Source: Selenomonas bovis DSM 23594 (GTDB lineage: Bacteria > Bacillota > Negativicutes > Selenomonadales > Selenomonadaceae). From it: a stretch of 64,000 nt of DNA. Position numbers and translations under genes: made by a program. The notes under the pieces are model-generated. The model did not search any database and was not told where the DNA came from. It saw only the letters and a list, made by a program, of their open reading frames with translations. The stretch is from positions 124,001 to 188,000 of the forward strand of contig NZ_KB908379.1 of the NCBI RefSeq assembly GCF_000381005.1, read 5' to 3'. Below, in pieces: positions 1-8,878 of the stretch. Numbering within the stretch: position 1 is the first letter of the stretch; the number at the start of each line of letters is the position of its first letter.

Positions 1-563
1 TCGAGCTTATCGCGGAAGAAATCCTGTAACACCTTTCGGTAGACGGGGCGGCATTTCGGACAGCCGACGGAGTTGAGGCTCAGCGAAAGATCCTTGAGCC
101 CGAGGGAGCGCAGGAAATCCATCGCGACGAGGATGACCTCCGCGTCGACAGCCGGATTCTCCTCGCCGAGCGCCTCGATGCCAAACTGGTGAAACTCGCG
201 CATGCGGCCCGCCTGCGGACGGTCGTAGCGGAACATCGATCCGATGTAGAAAAGCTTCACGAGCGAGACATCGCCGTAGAGCTTGTTCTGCAGGTAGGCA
301 CGCACAGCAGATGCCGTGTTCTCCGGACGCAGCGTGATGCTCCGCCCGCCGCGATCCGTGAACGTGTACATCTCCTTGTCGACGACATCGGTTCCCTCGC
401 CGATGCCGCGGTGGAAAAGCTCCGTATGCTCGAACATCGGCGTGCGGATTTCCTCGTATCCGTACCGCGCGCAGAGGGAGCGAATCTTGCCCTCGACGTA
501 ATTCCAGGCACCAACCTTGTCAGGCAGAATGTCATTCGTGCCGCGAGGCGCATTTGTCAGCAT
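1..563 (-). CDS. hisS: Histidyl-tRNA synthetase, 3' end cut by window edge
   Basis: Class II aminoacyl-tRNA synthetase that charges tRNA-His in the cytoplasm. Only the first 187 or so residues are in the window. Visible are the N-terminal PRGTNDILP motif, LRPENT near residues 78-83, and motif 2 ([10 protein letters not shown], from residue 111) followed by REFHQFGIE. The start is the ATG at 563, with GGAGGA about 9 bases upstream. The gene lies 12 bases downstream of hemZ and is read in the same direction, so the two are probably cotranscribed. The family is well conserved and the identification is secure. Confidence 0.97.
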   Translation of the reverse strand, partial: MLTNAPRGTNDILPDKVGAWNYVEGKIRSLCARYGYEEIRTPMFEHTELFHRGIGEGTDVVDKEMYTFTDRGGRSITLRPENTASAVRAYLQNKLYGDVSLVKLFYIGSMFRYDRPQAGRMREFHQFGIEALGEENPAVDAEVILVAMDFLRSLGLKDLSLSLNSVGCPKCRPVYRKVLQDFFRDKL

Positions 564-575
564 AAAAACGTCCTC

Positions 576-2081
576 CTATTCCCCATACGCTTCCTCGAGC
601 AGAAGCGCACGTTTCTCTATATAATGGTCGATATCGCGCAGGTAGGTCGTGAGATCCTTCGCGTTAAACGCGGACTTCATGCGCTGCCTGCGGAAATCGA
701 CGACCTTTGTCGTCGCCGCGCCGCCGATGCCGAGGATGGTCTGATGCTCCTCCATGATCTGAATGTTGTACATCCCCTCCGCGCCGGGGCGGCAGCAGCC
801 GATGTTCTCGAGATCACCGCTCATATACCCCTGGCGATAGAGATAATACGGGCGCATGCCTGCCGCGCGCACATAGCGCAGCGCTGTCTCCGACATGCGC
901 CGCGTCTCCGCGTCATCCGGCAGTTCCACATGCTGCTCCTCCATCATGAGCTTCAGGCGCGAGCCGCGCTTGAGCGCGAGCGCGTGCAGCGTGATGTCAT
1001 CGGGCGCGAGCGCCACGACCTGCCGCATGGTGTCCTCAACATCCGCAGCCGTCTCGCCCGGCAACCCGAGGATGAGGTCCATGTTGATGTGCGGGATGCC
1101 CGCTGCCCGCAGGGCGCGGAACATCTCGACGACCTGAGCCGGCGTATGGCGGCGGCCGATGCGCACGAGCGTCTTTTCCTGCATGGACTGCGGATTGACG
1201 CTCACGCGCGTGACGCCGAGCGCACGCATCGTCTCGATCTTGGCCGCGGACATGCTGTCGGGCCGTCCTGCTTCCACCGTGAATTCCCCGCAGGCAGGAC
1301 CATAGAATGCATTATATACCAAATGCAGCATTTCGGCAAAAAATTTGTCCGGCAGGCTTGTCGGCGTGCCGCCGCCGACATAGATGTTCTGTACGGCAAA
1401 GCCGTAGCGGCGCACAGCCTCCCGCGCCGCAGCAAGATCCTTGCGGAAGACCGCCATGAAGACGCGCAGCTGTTCCTCGCCTGGCAGAATATTCGCGGGA
1501 AACGAACAGTAGAGACAACGCGTGAGGCAGAAAGGGATGCCGACGTAGATGCTCACGGTCTTCTCCGACGACGTCCGCAGGAAAGGCAGCTGGCGGAACG
1601 CCATGGGCACGATGAGCTCCGCCTTTTCCCGGCTGCACGCGTAATCCCGCTGCAGCCGCTCGATGATGGCCGCCTCGTCAAGGCCGCCCGCAATCCAGCG
1701 ATGGACGATCTTCGTCGGACGCACGCCATGCAATATGCCCCAGGGAGCCTGGGGCATACCGAAATGACGCCGAAAGATATGGTAAAGGCCGAGCTTGAGG
1801 ATCCGGTGAAACGCCGCCATCTCGCGCTCATCGGCAGCGCCGCCGCCCTCCTCCTCATAGATCTCCTGCGTGCCGTCCCTGCGGAACGCGTAGAGACACA
1901 CGCTCGCGCGCACGCGTCCGGCCACGTCGTCCGGCAGGCGGCGATAGACGACGGAAAGCTGTGCGTAGTCCGCGAGGGCTCTGCCGCCCACGATCTCGAC
2001 CTTGAAGAGATTCAGCACCTCTTTCGTGATCTTCGTCAGGACTTCCTGCACGGGATAAATGGTGAGTGTCTGAATCTTCAC
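576..2081 (-). CDS. hemZ: HemZ-type coproporphyrinogen III dehydrogenase-like radical SAM protein
   Basis: Radical SAM protein of the HemZ/HemN-like family, linked to oxygen-independent haem synthesis. The CxxxCxxC cluster motif is at Cys185, Cys189 and Cys192 (PFCLTRCLYC). It is followed by the GGGTPTSL glycine motif that helps bind SAM. I chose the GTG at 2081, which overlaps the stop codon of the upstream regulator gene (GTGA). This gives 501 aa, the usual HemZ length. The longer in-frame extension runs through the regulator gene and is unlikely to be used. Many HemZ-like proteins have not been tested biochemically, so the exact reaction is less certain than the family. Confidence 0.88.
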   Translation of the reverse strand: MKIQTLTIYPVQEVLTKITKEVLNLFKVEIVGGRALADYAQLSVVYRRLPDDVAGRVRASVCLYAFRRDGTQEIYEEEGGGAADEREMAAFHRILKLGLYHIFRRHFGMPQAPWGILHGVRPTKIVHRWIAGGLDEAAIIERLQRDYACSREKAELIVPMAFRQLPFLRTSSEKTVSIYVGIPFCLTRCLYCSFPANILPGEEQLRVFMAVFRKDLAAAREAVRRYGFAVQNIYVGGGTPTSLPDKFFAEMLHLVYNAFYGPACGEFTVEAGRPDSMSAAKIETMRALGVTRVSVNPQSMQEKTLVRIGRRHTPAQVVEMFRALRAAGIPHINMDLILGLPGETAADVEDTMRQVVALAPDDITLHALALKRGSRLKLMMEEQHVELPDDAETRRMSETALRYVRAAGMRPYYLYRQGYMSGDLENIGCCRPGAEGMYNIQIMEEHQTILGIGGAATTKVVDFRRQRMKSAFNAKDLTTYLRDIDHYIEKRALLLEEAYGE

Positions 2082-2530
2082 TGCTTTGCCTGACACTCCT
2101 TGCAAACGCCGAAGAATTTCACCTGATGATCGACGACCCGGAATCCCGTCTTCTTCGAGATATCCTGTTCGAGATTCTCGAGCAGGTCGTCGTCGAATTC
2201 CTCCACTTTGCCGCACTGTGTGCAGATGAGGTGGTGGTGATGATGGCGCGTCGGATCGATGGTGTTGACCTCATAGCGGCTGCAGCCGTCGCCGAACTCC
2301 ATCTTCTGCAGGATGCCGAGCTCAGAAAGCAACTCGAGGCTGCGGTAGACCGTCGCGAGTCCGATGTCCACCTTCCGCTCGCGGAGGATATCATGCACAT
2401 CCTCCGCCGAGAGATGCTTGCCCGGGTGATCGAGGAAAATCTGCAGAACCGTCTGCCGCTGCGGCGTCATCTTATGCTGGCGTTCCTGCAGCTTCCTGCG
2501 CAGGTCATCCATCGTAAATGTCTGTCCCAT
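2078..2530 (-). CDS. Fur-family metalloregulator (PerR/Fur type)
   Basis: A 150 aa transcription regulator. An N-terminal winged helix has its recognition helix around ATVYRSLELL (residues 59-68). The C-terminal dimerisation domain has a run of five histidines (96-100) and two CxxC pairs (Cys103/106 and Cys143/146) that should hold a structural zinc. Fur-family proteins sense iron, peroxide or zinc and repress target genes. I cannot separate PerR from Fur by sequence here. It overlaps the start of hemZ by 4 bases, so a metal or peroxide sensor is translationally coupled to a haem-pathway gene. Start ATG 2530 has a GGGAGA site upstream. Confidence 0.9.
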   Translation of the reverse strand: MGQTFTMDDLRRKLQERQHKMTPQRQTVLQIFLDHPGKHLSAEDVHDILRERKVDIGLATVYRSLELLSELGILQKMEFGDGCSRYEVNTIDPTRHHHHHLICTQCGKVEEFDDDLLENLEQDISKKTGFRVVDHQVKFFGVCKECQAKQ

Positions 2531-2575
2531 ATCATAATCTCCCTTTATAAGGATTCATTGGTTTCAAATAGGATT

Positions 2576-2605
2576 ATTATAGCAAACTTTATGTGCGGCT
2601 GTCCA
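2576..2605 (-). promoter_or_regulatory. Sigma70-type promoter of the Fur-family regulator gene
   Basis: On the minus strand, -35 TGGACA (2600-2605) and -10 TATAAT (2576-2581) are separated by 18 bases, about 45 bases upstream of the start codon. The AT-rich stretch just downstream could hold a Fur/PerR operator, but no clear inverted repeat was found. Confidence 0.65.
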
Positions 2606-2644
2606 CTTGTGAATATTATGCTTCCAGCGGGGGACGCGTGTTGC

Positions 2645-4867
2645 TCAGTTCGTCGACTTTCCCATCGCGCGCGTGACGCTGTACACATCCTTGAGGCGCC
2701 GCAGCTTCGTCATGATCTGCTGCACCTGCTGCGCGTTCTGCACGGAAAGCCCCATGCGCACCGTCGAGGTCTTGTTGCTGCGATTGGGGTTCGCATTGAC
2801 CGAGGACATATTGATCTTCATCTCAGAGGGAACGGCGAGCAGTTCCGTGAGCACGCCGGTCTTGTCGTTGCAGATGATCTCAAGCTCGACAGTATAATCC
2901 TTGTCGAGGCCGACATCCCAGTTCACCTCGATCATGCGCGAGAGATCCGTATCCTTGAGGATATTCGGACAGTCAGAGCGGTGAACGGAAACGCCGCGGC
3001 CGCGCGTGATATAGCCCGTGATGGGATCGCCCGGGATGGGGTTGCAGCACTTCGCGAGGCGCACGAGCAGACCGCTCTCTCCCTCGACGAGGATGCCGTG
3101 GCTCGATTTCTGCTTCTTGCTGCCTTTTCCTGCCGGCTGCTTGAGCTTTGAGAGGATGGCCGACATATCGGGCGGCGTATGTTCCTGCAGGTCTTTCTTG
3201 TGCAGCTCGATGAGCTTCGTGAGCACGCCGTGCAGCGTCGTGCCGCCGAAACCGACGGCTGCGAGCAGATCGTCGGCCGTGAGCACGTTGAGCTTCTCCG
3301 CGACCGCCTGCAAACGACCTTCCTTGAGCAGATCATGCGGATCGTAGCCGAGATGCTTCGCCTCTTCCTTGATGAGCTCGAGGCCGCGCGCGATGTTCTC
3401 CTCCCGCTTCTCCTTCTTGAACCAGGAGCGGATCTTCGTGCGCGTCTCGCTCGAGGCGACGATATTGAGCCAGTCGCGGCTCGGCCCGTTGTTTGCTTTG
3501 TTCGTGATGATGGAGACGATGTCGCCGTTCTTGAGCTTGTACTCGAGCGGTACGAGTTTGCCGTTGACCTTCGCACCCACGCAGTGATGGCCGATCTCCG
3601 TATGGATGCGGTAGGCGAAATCGATCGGGATCGAGCCTTTCGGCAGGTCGACGACGTCGCCGTTCGGCGTGAAGACAAAGACCTCGTCAGAGAAGATATC
3701 GACCTTGAGCGCCTCGAAATACTCGCGCGGGTCGCTGAACTCCTGCTGCAGGTTGACCATCTGGCGCAGCCAGCTCATCTTCTGGTCAACGGCGCTGCCC
3801 GCCGTCGCGCCGCGTCCCTGCTCCTTGTACTTCCAATGCGCCGCGACACCGTACTCGGAGACCTGATGCATCTTGAACGTGCGGATCTGGATCTCGAGCG
3901 GATAGCCCTTCGTCATGACCGTCGTGTGCAGCGACTGATAGCCGTTCGACTTCGGCATGGCGATGTAGTCTTTGAACCGGCCTGGGATGGGCTTCCACAT
4001 CGCGTGAATGACGCCGAGCACGCCGTAGCAGTCCTTGACCGTATCGACGAGCACACGCACGGCGGAGAGGTCATAGATCTCGCTGATGTCCTTGTTATCG
4101 CGTTTCATCTTTTTGTAGATGCTGTAAAAATGCTTCGCACGGCCGCTGATCTCCGCCTTGATGCCGGACTCCTTGAGCTTTGCCTTGATTTGCTCGATGG
4201 CATCATCGATGAACGCCTGGCGCTCCTGCCGCTTCTGCTTGACGCTCTCGACGAGGTCATAGTACTTCTCCGGCTCGAGGTAGCGCAGGCAGAGATCCTC
4301 CAGCTCCCACTTGATATTGGAGATGCCGAGACGGTTCGCGAGCGGCGCGTAAATCTCGATGGTCTCCTTCGCGATGCGCTTCTGCTTGTCCTCGCGCATG
4401 TACTTGAGCGTACGCATATTATGCAGGCGGTCGGCGAGCTTGATCATGATGACGCGGATGTCCTTCGCCATCGCGAGGAACATCTTGCGATAGTTCTCGA
4501 GCTGCTGCTCCTCCCGCGACTTGTATTTGATCCTGCCGAGCTTCGTCACACCGTCGACGAGCATCGCGACTTCCTTGCCGAACATCTGCTCGACCTGCTC
4601 GTTCGTATAGATGGTGTCCTCCACGACATCATGGAGGAGCGCCGCGCTGATGGTCACATCGTCGATGTGTAGCTCCGTCAGAATCTGCGCGACATGCAGG
4701 GGATGGATGATATATTCCTCGCCGGAAACACGCTTCTGCCCCTTATGCGCAGCGTTCGCAAGCTCGTACGCGCGCTGGATCAGGCGGATATTCGCCTTCG
4801 GCTGATAGCTCTTGACCGCCTCGATGATGGATTCGATGGTAACCGGTTCCTTATCAATGCTTTGCAT
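2645..4867 (-). CDS. relA: Bifunctional (p)ppGpp synthetase/hydrolase
   Basis: Rel/SpoT-homologue stringent-response enzyme of 740 aa, which makes and degrades (p)ppGpp. The N-terminal HD hydrolase domain has HKGQKR (41-46) and HDVVEDT (79-85). The synthetase domain follows (LHTTV, then EIQIRT), then a TGS domain around 400-465 and a C-terminal ACT domain ending at the terminus. The intact HD motif supports hydrolase as well as synthetase activity. Start ATG 4867 has a GAGGG site upstream. In many Firmicutes rel is followed by dtd. Here dtd lies 17 kb away, across the nitrogenase-like island. Confidence 0.96.
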   Translation of the reverse strand: MQSIDKEPVTIESIIEAVKSYQPKANIRLIQRAYELANAAHKGQKRVSGEEYIIHPLHVAQILTELHIDDVTISAALLHDVVEDTIYTNEQVEQMFGKEVAMLVDGVTKLGRIKYKSREEQQLENYRKMFLAMAKDIRVIMIKLADRLHNMRTLKYMREDKQKRIAKETIEIYAPLANRLGISNIKWELEDLCLRYLEPEKYYDLVESVKQKRQERQAFIDDAIEQIKAKLKESGIKAEISGRAKHFYSIYKKMKRDNKDISEIYDLSAVRVLVDTVKDCYGVLGVIHAMWKPIPGRFKDYIAMPKSNGYQSLHTTVMTKGYPLEIQIRTFKMHQVSEYGVAAHWKYKEQGRGATAGSAVDQKMSWLRQMVNLQQEFSDPREYFEALKVDIFSDEVFVFTPNGDVVDLPKGSIPIDFAYRIHTEIGHHCVGAKVNGKLVPLEYKLKNGDIVSIITNKANNGPSRDWLNIVASSETRTKIRSWFKKEKREENIARGLELIKEEAKHLGYDPHDLLKEGRLQAVAEKLNVLTADDLLAAVGFGGTTLHGVLTKLIELHKKDLQEHTPPDMSAILSKLKQPAGKGSKKQKSSHGILVEGESGLLVRLAKCCNPIPGDPITGYITRGRGVSVHRSDCPNILKDTDLSRMIEVNWDVGLDKDYTVELEIICNDKTGVLTELLAVPSEMKINMSSVNANPNRSNKTSTVRMGLSVQNAQQVQQIMTKLRRLKDVYSVTRAMGKSTN

Positions 4868-4948
4868 GGTCCCATCCCTCGCTTCCTCTAGTTTCCAACA
4901 TAGTATACCTTACCTGGTACAAGATTACAACTCAGCTCTGCCGGGTAT

Positions 4949-4977
4949 AGGAACCACTGATTAATTCAGCGGTTCCT
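4949..4977. repeat. Family A repeat, solo inverted termini (copy A1)
   Basis: A 29-base hairpin: AGGAACCACTGA, a 5-base loop, then TCAGCGGTTCCT. It consists of the two ends of the family A element with no interior. Its right arm overlaps the last codons and the TGA stop of recJ. Confidence 0.75.
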
Positions 4978-6945
4978 ATATTGACGATAACTCGGCGACG
5001 CCATGAGGTCGAGCTTCTGCTTGGGCGTACAGAGCTCATAAGCATCTTCCCGAAGCGTCGCGCGCAGGAGGCCGAGCTCTGTAAAGACCTTCAGCCCTTC
5101 CTTCAGCGTGAAAACGGAGAGCCTGTGCCCCATCGCCGCGGCAAATCCAGCCGCGAGCCGCTGCGGCTGGAGGGAAAATGATGCCTTCCCCACCGACAGA
5201 CGATAGAGATAACGGTAGAGATCCGCGAGCATATCGCGGTCAGGATGGACGCGCGCGCCCGCCGCCGGATTGACGCTGTCGACGATGGCCTGCACCCGTC
5301 GCTGGCCGCGCCACTCGTTGATGGAGGGGCGATACACGATGTCGAGCGGCTCCGCGTTCACTGTCTCCGCGAGTTCCCCCTGCCCCCAGTAAAGGCAGTC
5401 AACGGAGCGGCCTGTCCCATCGACGGAAAATTTCAGATGCTGCCCTTCGCTGCCGATGCGCCGCGCCCCGCTGCCGCGCAGATTCCGGCAGCCAAAGAGC
5501 GGCCGTGGGTTGCCCTCGCCATACGGCTCGAGGCGCGCGATCTCCTCCACGAGTTCTGTGGTCACGGAGAGCGGGTCCATCTCGAACTCGATGCGCGCAA
5601 CGGGCACGTAGTCCTCAGGGCTGAGCCTCTCGCGCGCCACCTTCAAGAACGCCTGCCGGAACGCAGGGATATCCGCCGTGCGCAGAGAGAGCCCCGCCGC
5701 CTGCGCGTGCCCGCCAAAGCCCGCAAGATACTGGCTGCACGCCTTGAGCGCCTCATAGATATGGAGCCCCTCGATGCTGCGGCAAGAGCCTTTCGCCATC
5801 TCCCCGTTCACGCTGAGGATGATGACCGGCTTATAGTATCGCTCGACGAGCCGCGAAGCGACGATGCCGATGACGCCCTGATGCCAGCCCTCGCCGGCGA
5901 GCACGATGGCCGGCAGCTCTGAGACATCCGCTCTTGCAAGCTCATCCTCCGCCGCGCGCAGGATGTCCTGCTCCGTCGCCTGCCGCTCGCGGTTGAGCAC
6001 ATCGAGATGCTGCGCGAGTTCCTGCGCTTCCGCCGCGTCCTGCGTGAGGAGCAGCCGTGCGCCGAGGGTCGCTCGCTCCATCCGCCCCGCGGCATTGAGA
6101 CGCGGCGCGAGCTGGAATCCGACCTTCTCCGCGCCGACCTGCCCTGCGTCGATGCCCGCAACCTCCATGAGCGCGCGCAGACCGACGCACGATGTTTCCG
6201 CCATGCGCGCGAGGCCGAGCCGCACGAACTTGCGGTTCTCCCCGACGAGCGGCACGATATCCGCCACCGTACCGAGCGCCACAAGCTCGAGCCCCTCGCC
6301 ATAGGCGCAACCCTTGATCGACTGATAGAGCGCCTCGCAGAGCTTATAGGCGACGCCGACACCGCAGAGATTCTTGTCAGGGTAGGCGCAGTCCGCGCGG
6401 TGCGGATTCACTACGGCGAGTGCGGGCGGCAGCTGCTCGCCCGGCAGATGGTGATCCGTGATGATGATGTCGAGCTTCCCCGCCATCGCCGCGACATCGT
6501 CGACAGAGGCGATGCCGCAGTCGACGGAGATGAGCAAAGTAGATACAGACGCGATCCGCTCGAGCGCCGCCCGATGGAAGCCATACCCCTCCGTAAACCT
6601 GTCGGGAATGTAGAAATCGACCGCCGCGCCCAAAGAACGCAGGCAGCCGTAGAGCAGCGCCGTCGATGTCATGCCATCCACATCGTAGTCGCCGTAAATC
6701 GTGACGTGCTCGCCGCCCTCTACGGCCCGCCGGATGCGCGCGACCGCGCGCTCCATATCGCGCATGCGCAATGGCTCGTAGAGCTCCTGCCGCGTCTCCG
6801 GCTCGAGGAACCGGCGCGCCGCCTCCTCCGTGCGGATCTCTCGGTTCCACAAGAGCCTCGCCAGCGTGTCAGAGACGCCGAGACTGCGCGCGAGCGCGCC
6901 CGCCTCCGCCGTCGCATCGGGGAACGTTTTCCATCGTTTCTGCAT
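4966..6945 (-). CDS. recJ: Single-stranded-DNA-specific exonuclease RecJ
   Basis: 5'-to-3' ssDNA exonuclease of the DHH phosphoesterase superfamily, used in recombination and mismatch repair. Metal-binding motifs are DYDVDG (86-91) and DHH (164-166), and a DHHA1 domain with GGHAQAAGL lies downstream. Length is 659 aa with an additional C-terminal domain, usual for Firmicutes RecJ. Start ATG 6945 has a weak GGAAG site. The last three residues (RNR) and the stop codon are encoded by the arm of a family A repeat, so the extreme C-terminus was probably changed by insertion of that element. Confidence 0.95.
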   Translation of the reverse strand: MQKRWKTFPDATAEAGALARSLGVSDTLARLLWNREIRTEEAARRFLEPETRQELYEPLRMRDMERAVARIRRAVEGGEHVTIYGDYDVDGMTSTALLYGCLRSLGAAVDFYIPDRFTEGYGFHRAALERIASVSTLLISVDCGIASVDDVAAMAGKLDIIITDHHLPGEQLPPALAVVNPHRADCAYPDKNLCGVGVAYKLCEALYQSIKGCAYGEGLELVALGTVADIVPLVGENRKFVRLGLARMAETSCVGLRALMEVAGIDAGQVGAEKVGFQLAPRLNAAGRMERATLGARLLLTQDAAEAQELAQHLDVLNRERQATEQDILRAAEDELARADVSELPAIVLAGEGWHQGVIGIVASRLVERYYKPVIILSVNGEMAKGSCRSIEGLHIYEALKACSQYLAGFGGHAQAAGLSLRTADIPAFRQAFLKVARERLSPEDYVPVARIEFEMDPLSVTTELVEEIARLEPYGEGNPRPLFGCRNLRGSGARRIGSEGQHLKFSVDGTGRSVDCLYWGQGELAETVNAEPLDIVYRPSINEWRGQRRVQAIVDSVNPAAGARVHPDRDMLADLYRYLYRLSVGKASFSLQPQRLAAGFAAAMGHRLSVFTLKEGLKVFTELGLLRATLREDAYELCTPKQKLDLMASPSYRQYRNR

Positions 6946-7113
6946 ATCTGCACTTCCAATCTAAATAAAGCAGCCATCTGTCTGCGGCAGACGCAGGCCA
7001 TGACCGCCATCCACTCATGATGAAACAGAGTTCTTGATGTTCGCCAATCGCCGTCTGGAACAAAGCCGAAGCCATCAGCGACCTATAAAATATAGCCGAT
7101 TTCATGTCTCAGG

Positions 7114-8784
7114 TCAACGCCGCAGTTCCCGCTCGATGACAGCGCCCGCACGCCGCGCGATATCCTGGGGACTGCGCAGGCAGAGGAACGCGGTGCCGAA
7201 AATCTCCCGCGCCGCCTCCTGCGTCGCCTCCTCGGGAAAGACGCTGTTGACGAGGCCGACGATGCGGACGCCCGCGCGGCGCAGGGCACGGCAGCCAGCC
7301 GCCGCGTCGCGCACAGCCGCCTTTCCCATATACGCCTGCGCGAGCGTCCGCCCCTCGGGCAAGAGGCCGAAGGCATCGCCGGGATGCGCGTCCGTGAGAC
7401 AGAGGACGAGCTGCCGCCTGCCTGCGGGCAGCAGCGGCCGCAGCGCACGCAGCGCGAGCCCGTCGCGGTTCCAGCCGCGCGCCTCGTAGGCAAAGATGCC
7501 ATCCGCCTGCCGCGCGCCGAACGCCTTGAGCACCGTCAGCGCCGTCACGCGTTCGACGCTCGCGAACGACCAGACCTGCACACGCAACCCCGCGCGCATG
7601 AGGCCCTCCGCGAGCGTATACGCCTGAGCGGCAATCAACGCCTGCTGTGACTCGCGGGAGGCGGACGCATCGAGCAGCAGCGTCACATCAAAGTCGCTGC
7701 GGGGCCGCTCCTCGCTGCTCGCGAACAGACGCCCGTCGAGTTCGCACGCCCCGCGCCACGCCCAAGCGCTCGTGAACCTTCCCGTCCGCGCGGGAACCAA
7801 GAGCGGCTGCCGCCATACAGCAAGCGTATTTCTGACCTGCGCCGCGAGCTTGCGCGCTGCTGTGCGGTAGACCGCGCGGTGCGCCTGATAAAACGACGTG
7901 TTCAGAGCGCGAGCCGCCTGCCCCGCGCCTGCCCGCGCGTAAAAAATATGCGTGCGCTGATGCGCTCCCACGCAGATCTCTTCCTCGAACCGCGCGCGCT
8001 GCCCCTCAGGGAAATACGGCGCGCCGAACGAGGCAAGCACGCGGCGCCAATCGCCGCCCGCGCGCAGGCGCAGCCCCCGCTGCCCCTCAGCCCCCGCCGT
8101 GCCCACATCCGTGCCGCTGCCGCCCGTGCGGCGCGGTGTGTCATCCTGCACGCGCCGCACGGGCAGCAGACGACGCAGCACGGCATGGAGCCACGCGGGC
8201 AATGCGATATGCATGGCCTGCCGCAGATGATTCGTCCAGCGGAAGACAAAATAATGGCGCAGCACCTCGTCCATCCGGCGGATCAGTAACGCCGTATCGC
8301 GCTCCGGCGGCAGAGAAAGCGCCGCGTAAAGCCGCCTGTCCCACGGATGGTAGAGACGCAGCGGCTCGCCGAGCACCTCACGGCAGCGCGCCGTCTTGAG
8401 CGTCTGCACGACGCCTGCCTGCAGCATGCGCTGCTGCAGGGAGACATCCACCGCCCGCAGATCGCACAGATACCGCCGCGCATGCGCCTCGCGCAGTTGC
8501 GGCAGCGCCGGCGAGCAGCGCACGGCCTGCGGATAGACGGCAGACTCCAGCGCGAGCCAGCAAAGGTCCGTAAACGTATCGACGAGCAACGAGCTGCCAA
8601 GCGACGCAAGATAATCACGCAGGGCCGCCGCGTCATAAAAGCGATGCGTAAAGCCGACAATGGCATTGAGATATGCATCCGGCGTCCCGTCCACATGGAA
8701 CGCAAGGAACGCGGGCGCAAAATCATAGGCCCCCGCCGCCGTCCACACCTGGTTCTCCGCCCGGCGCCGATTCCTGCTCCGCAT
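7114..8784 (-). CDS. VWA (CoxE/NorD-like) protein, partner of the upstream MoxR ATPase
   Basis: A 556 aa protein with a C-terminal von Willebrand A domain. A MIDAS motif DxSxS is visible as DASAS (372-376), with a later TDAHPGD. The N-terminal half (1-360) is not recognised and is rich in Arg and Ala. VWA proteins paired with MoxR ATPases (NorQ/NorD, CbbQ/CbbO) act as remodelling or metal-insertion machines for metalloenzymes. The gene lies 94 bases downstream of the MoxR gene, in the same direction. Start ATG 8784 has GGAGGG 7 bases upstream. The role in assembling the adjacent nitrogenase-like complex is inference from position. Confidence 0.8.
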   Translation of the reverse strand: MRSRNRRRAENQVWTAAGAYDFAPAFLAFHVDGTPDAYLNAIVGFTHRFYDAAALRDYLASLGSSLLVDTFTDLCWLALESAVYPQAVRCSPALPQLREAHARRYLCDLRAVDVSLQQRMLQAGVVQTLKTARCREVLGEPLRLYHPWDRRLYAALSLPPERDTALLIRRMDEVLRHYFVFRWTNHLRQAMHIALPAWLHAVLRRLLPVRRVQDDTPRRTGGSGTDVGTAGAEGQRGLRLRAGGDWRRVLASFGAPYFPEGQRARFEEEICVGAHQRTHIFYARAGAGQAARALNTSFYQAHRAVYRTAARKLAAQVRNTLAVWRQPLLVPARTGRFTSAWAWRGACELDGRLFASSEERPRSDFDVTLLLDASASRESQQALIAAQAYTLAEGLMRAGLRVQVWSFASVERVTALTVLKAFGARQADGIFAYEARGWNRDGLALRALRPLLPAGRRQLVLCLTDAHPGDAFGLLPEGRTLAQAYMGKAAVRDAAAGCRALRRAGVRIVGLVNSVFPEEATQEAAREIFGTAFLCLRSPQDIARRAGAVIERELRR

Positions 8785-8878
8785 CTTTCATCCCTCCTTG
8801 CACCACCGGCATCGCTCTACGAAAAATATGTCTGCGAGAAAAGGCAGCGAGCTATCATTCCCCGCCACGCATCAAACC

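Noticed and set aside
189-2093. Long plus-strand open frame opposite hisS/hemZ
   Set aside because: High-GC shadow of two clear minus-strand genes; no ribosome site and no recognisable protein motifs.
3179-4672. 497-codon plus-strand frame opposite relA
   Set aside because: Antisense to a highly conserved gene; Leu/Asp/Arg-rich composition typical of a shadow frame.
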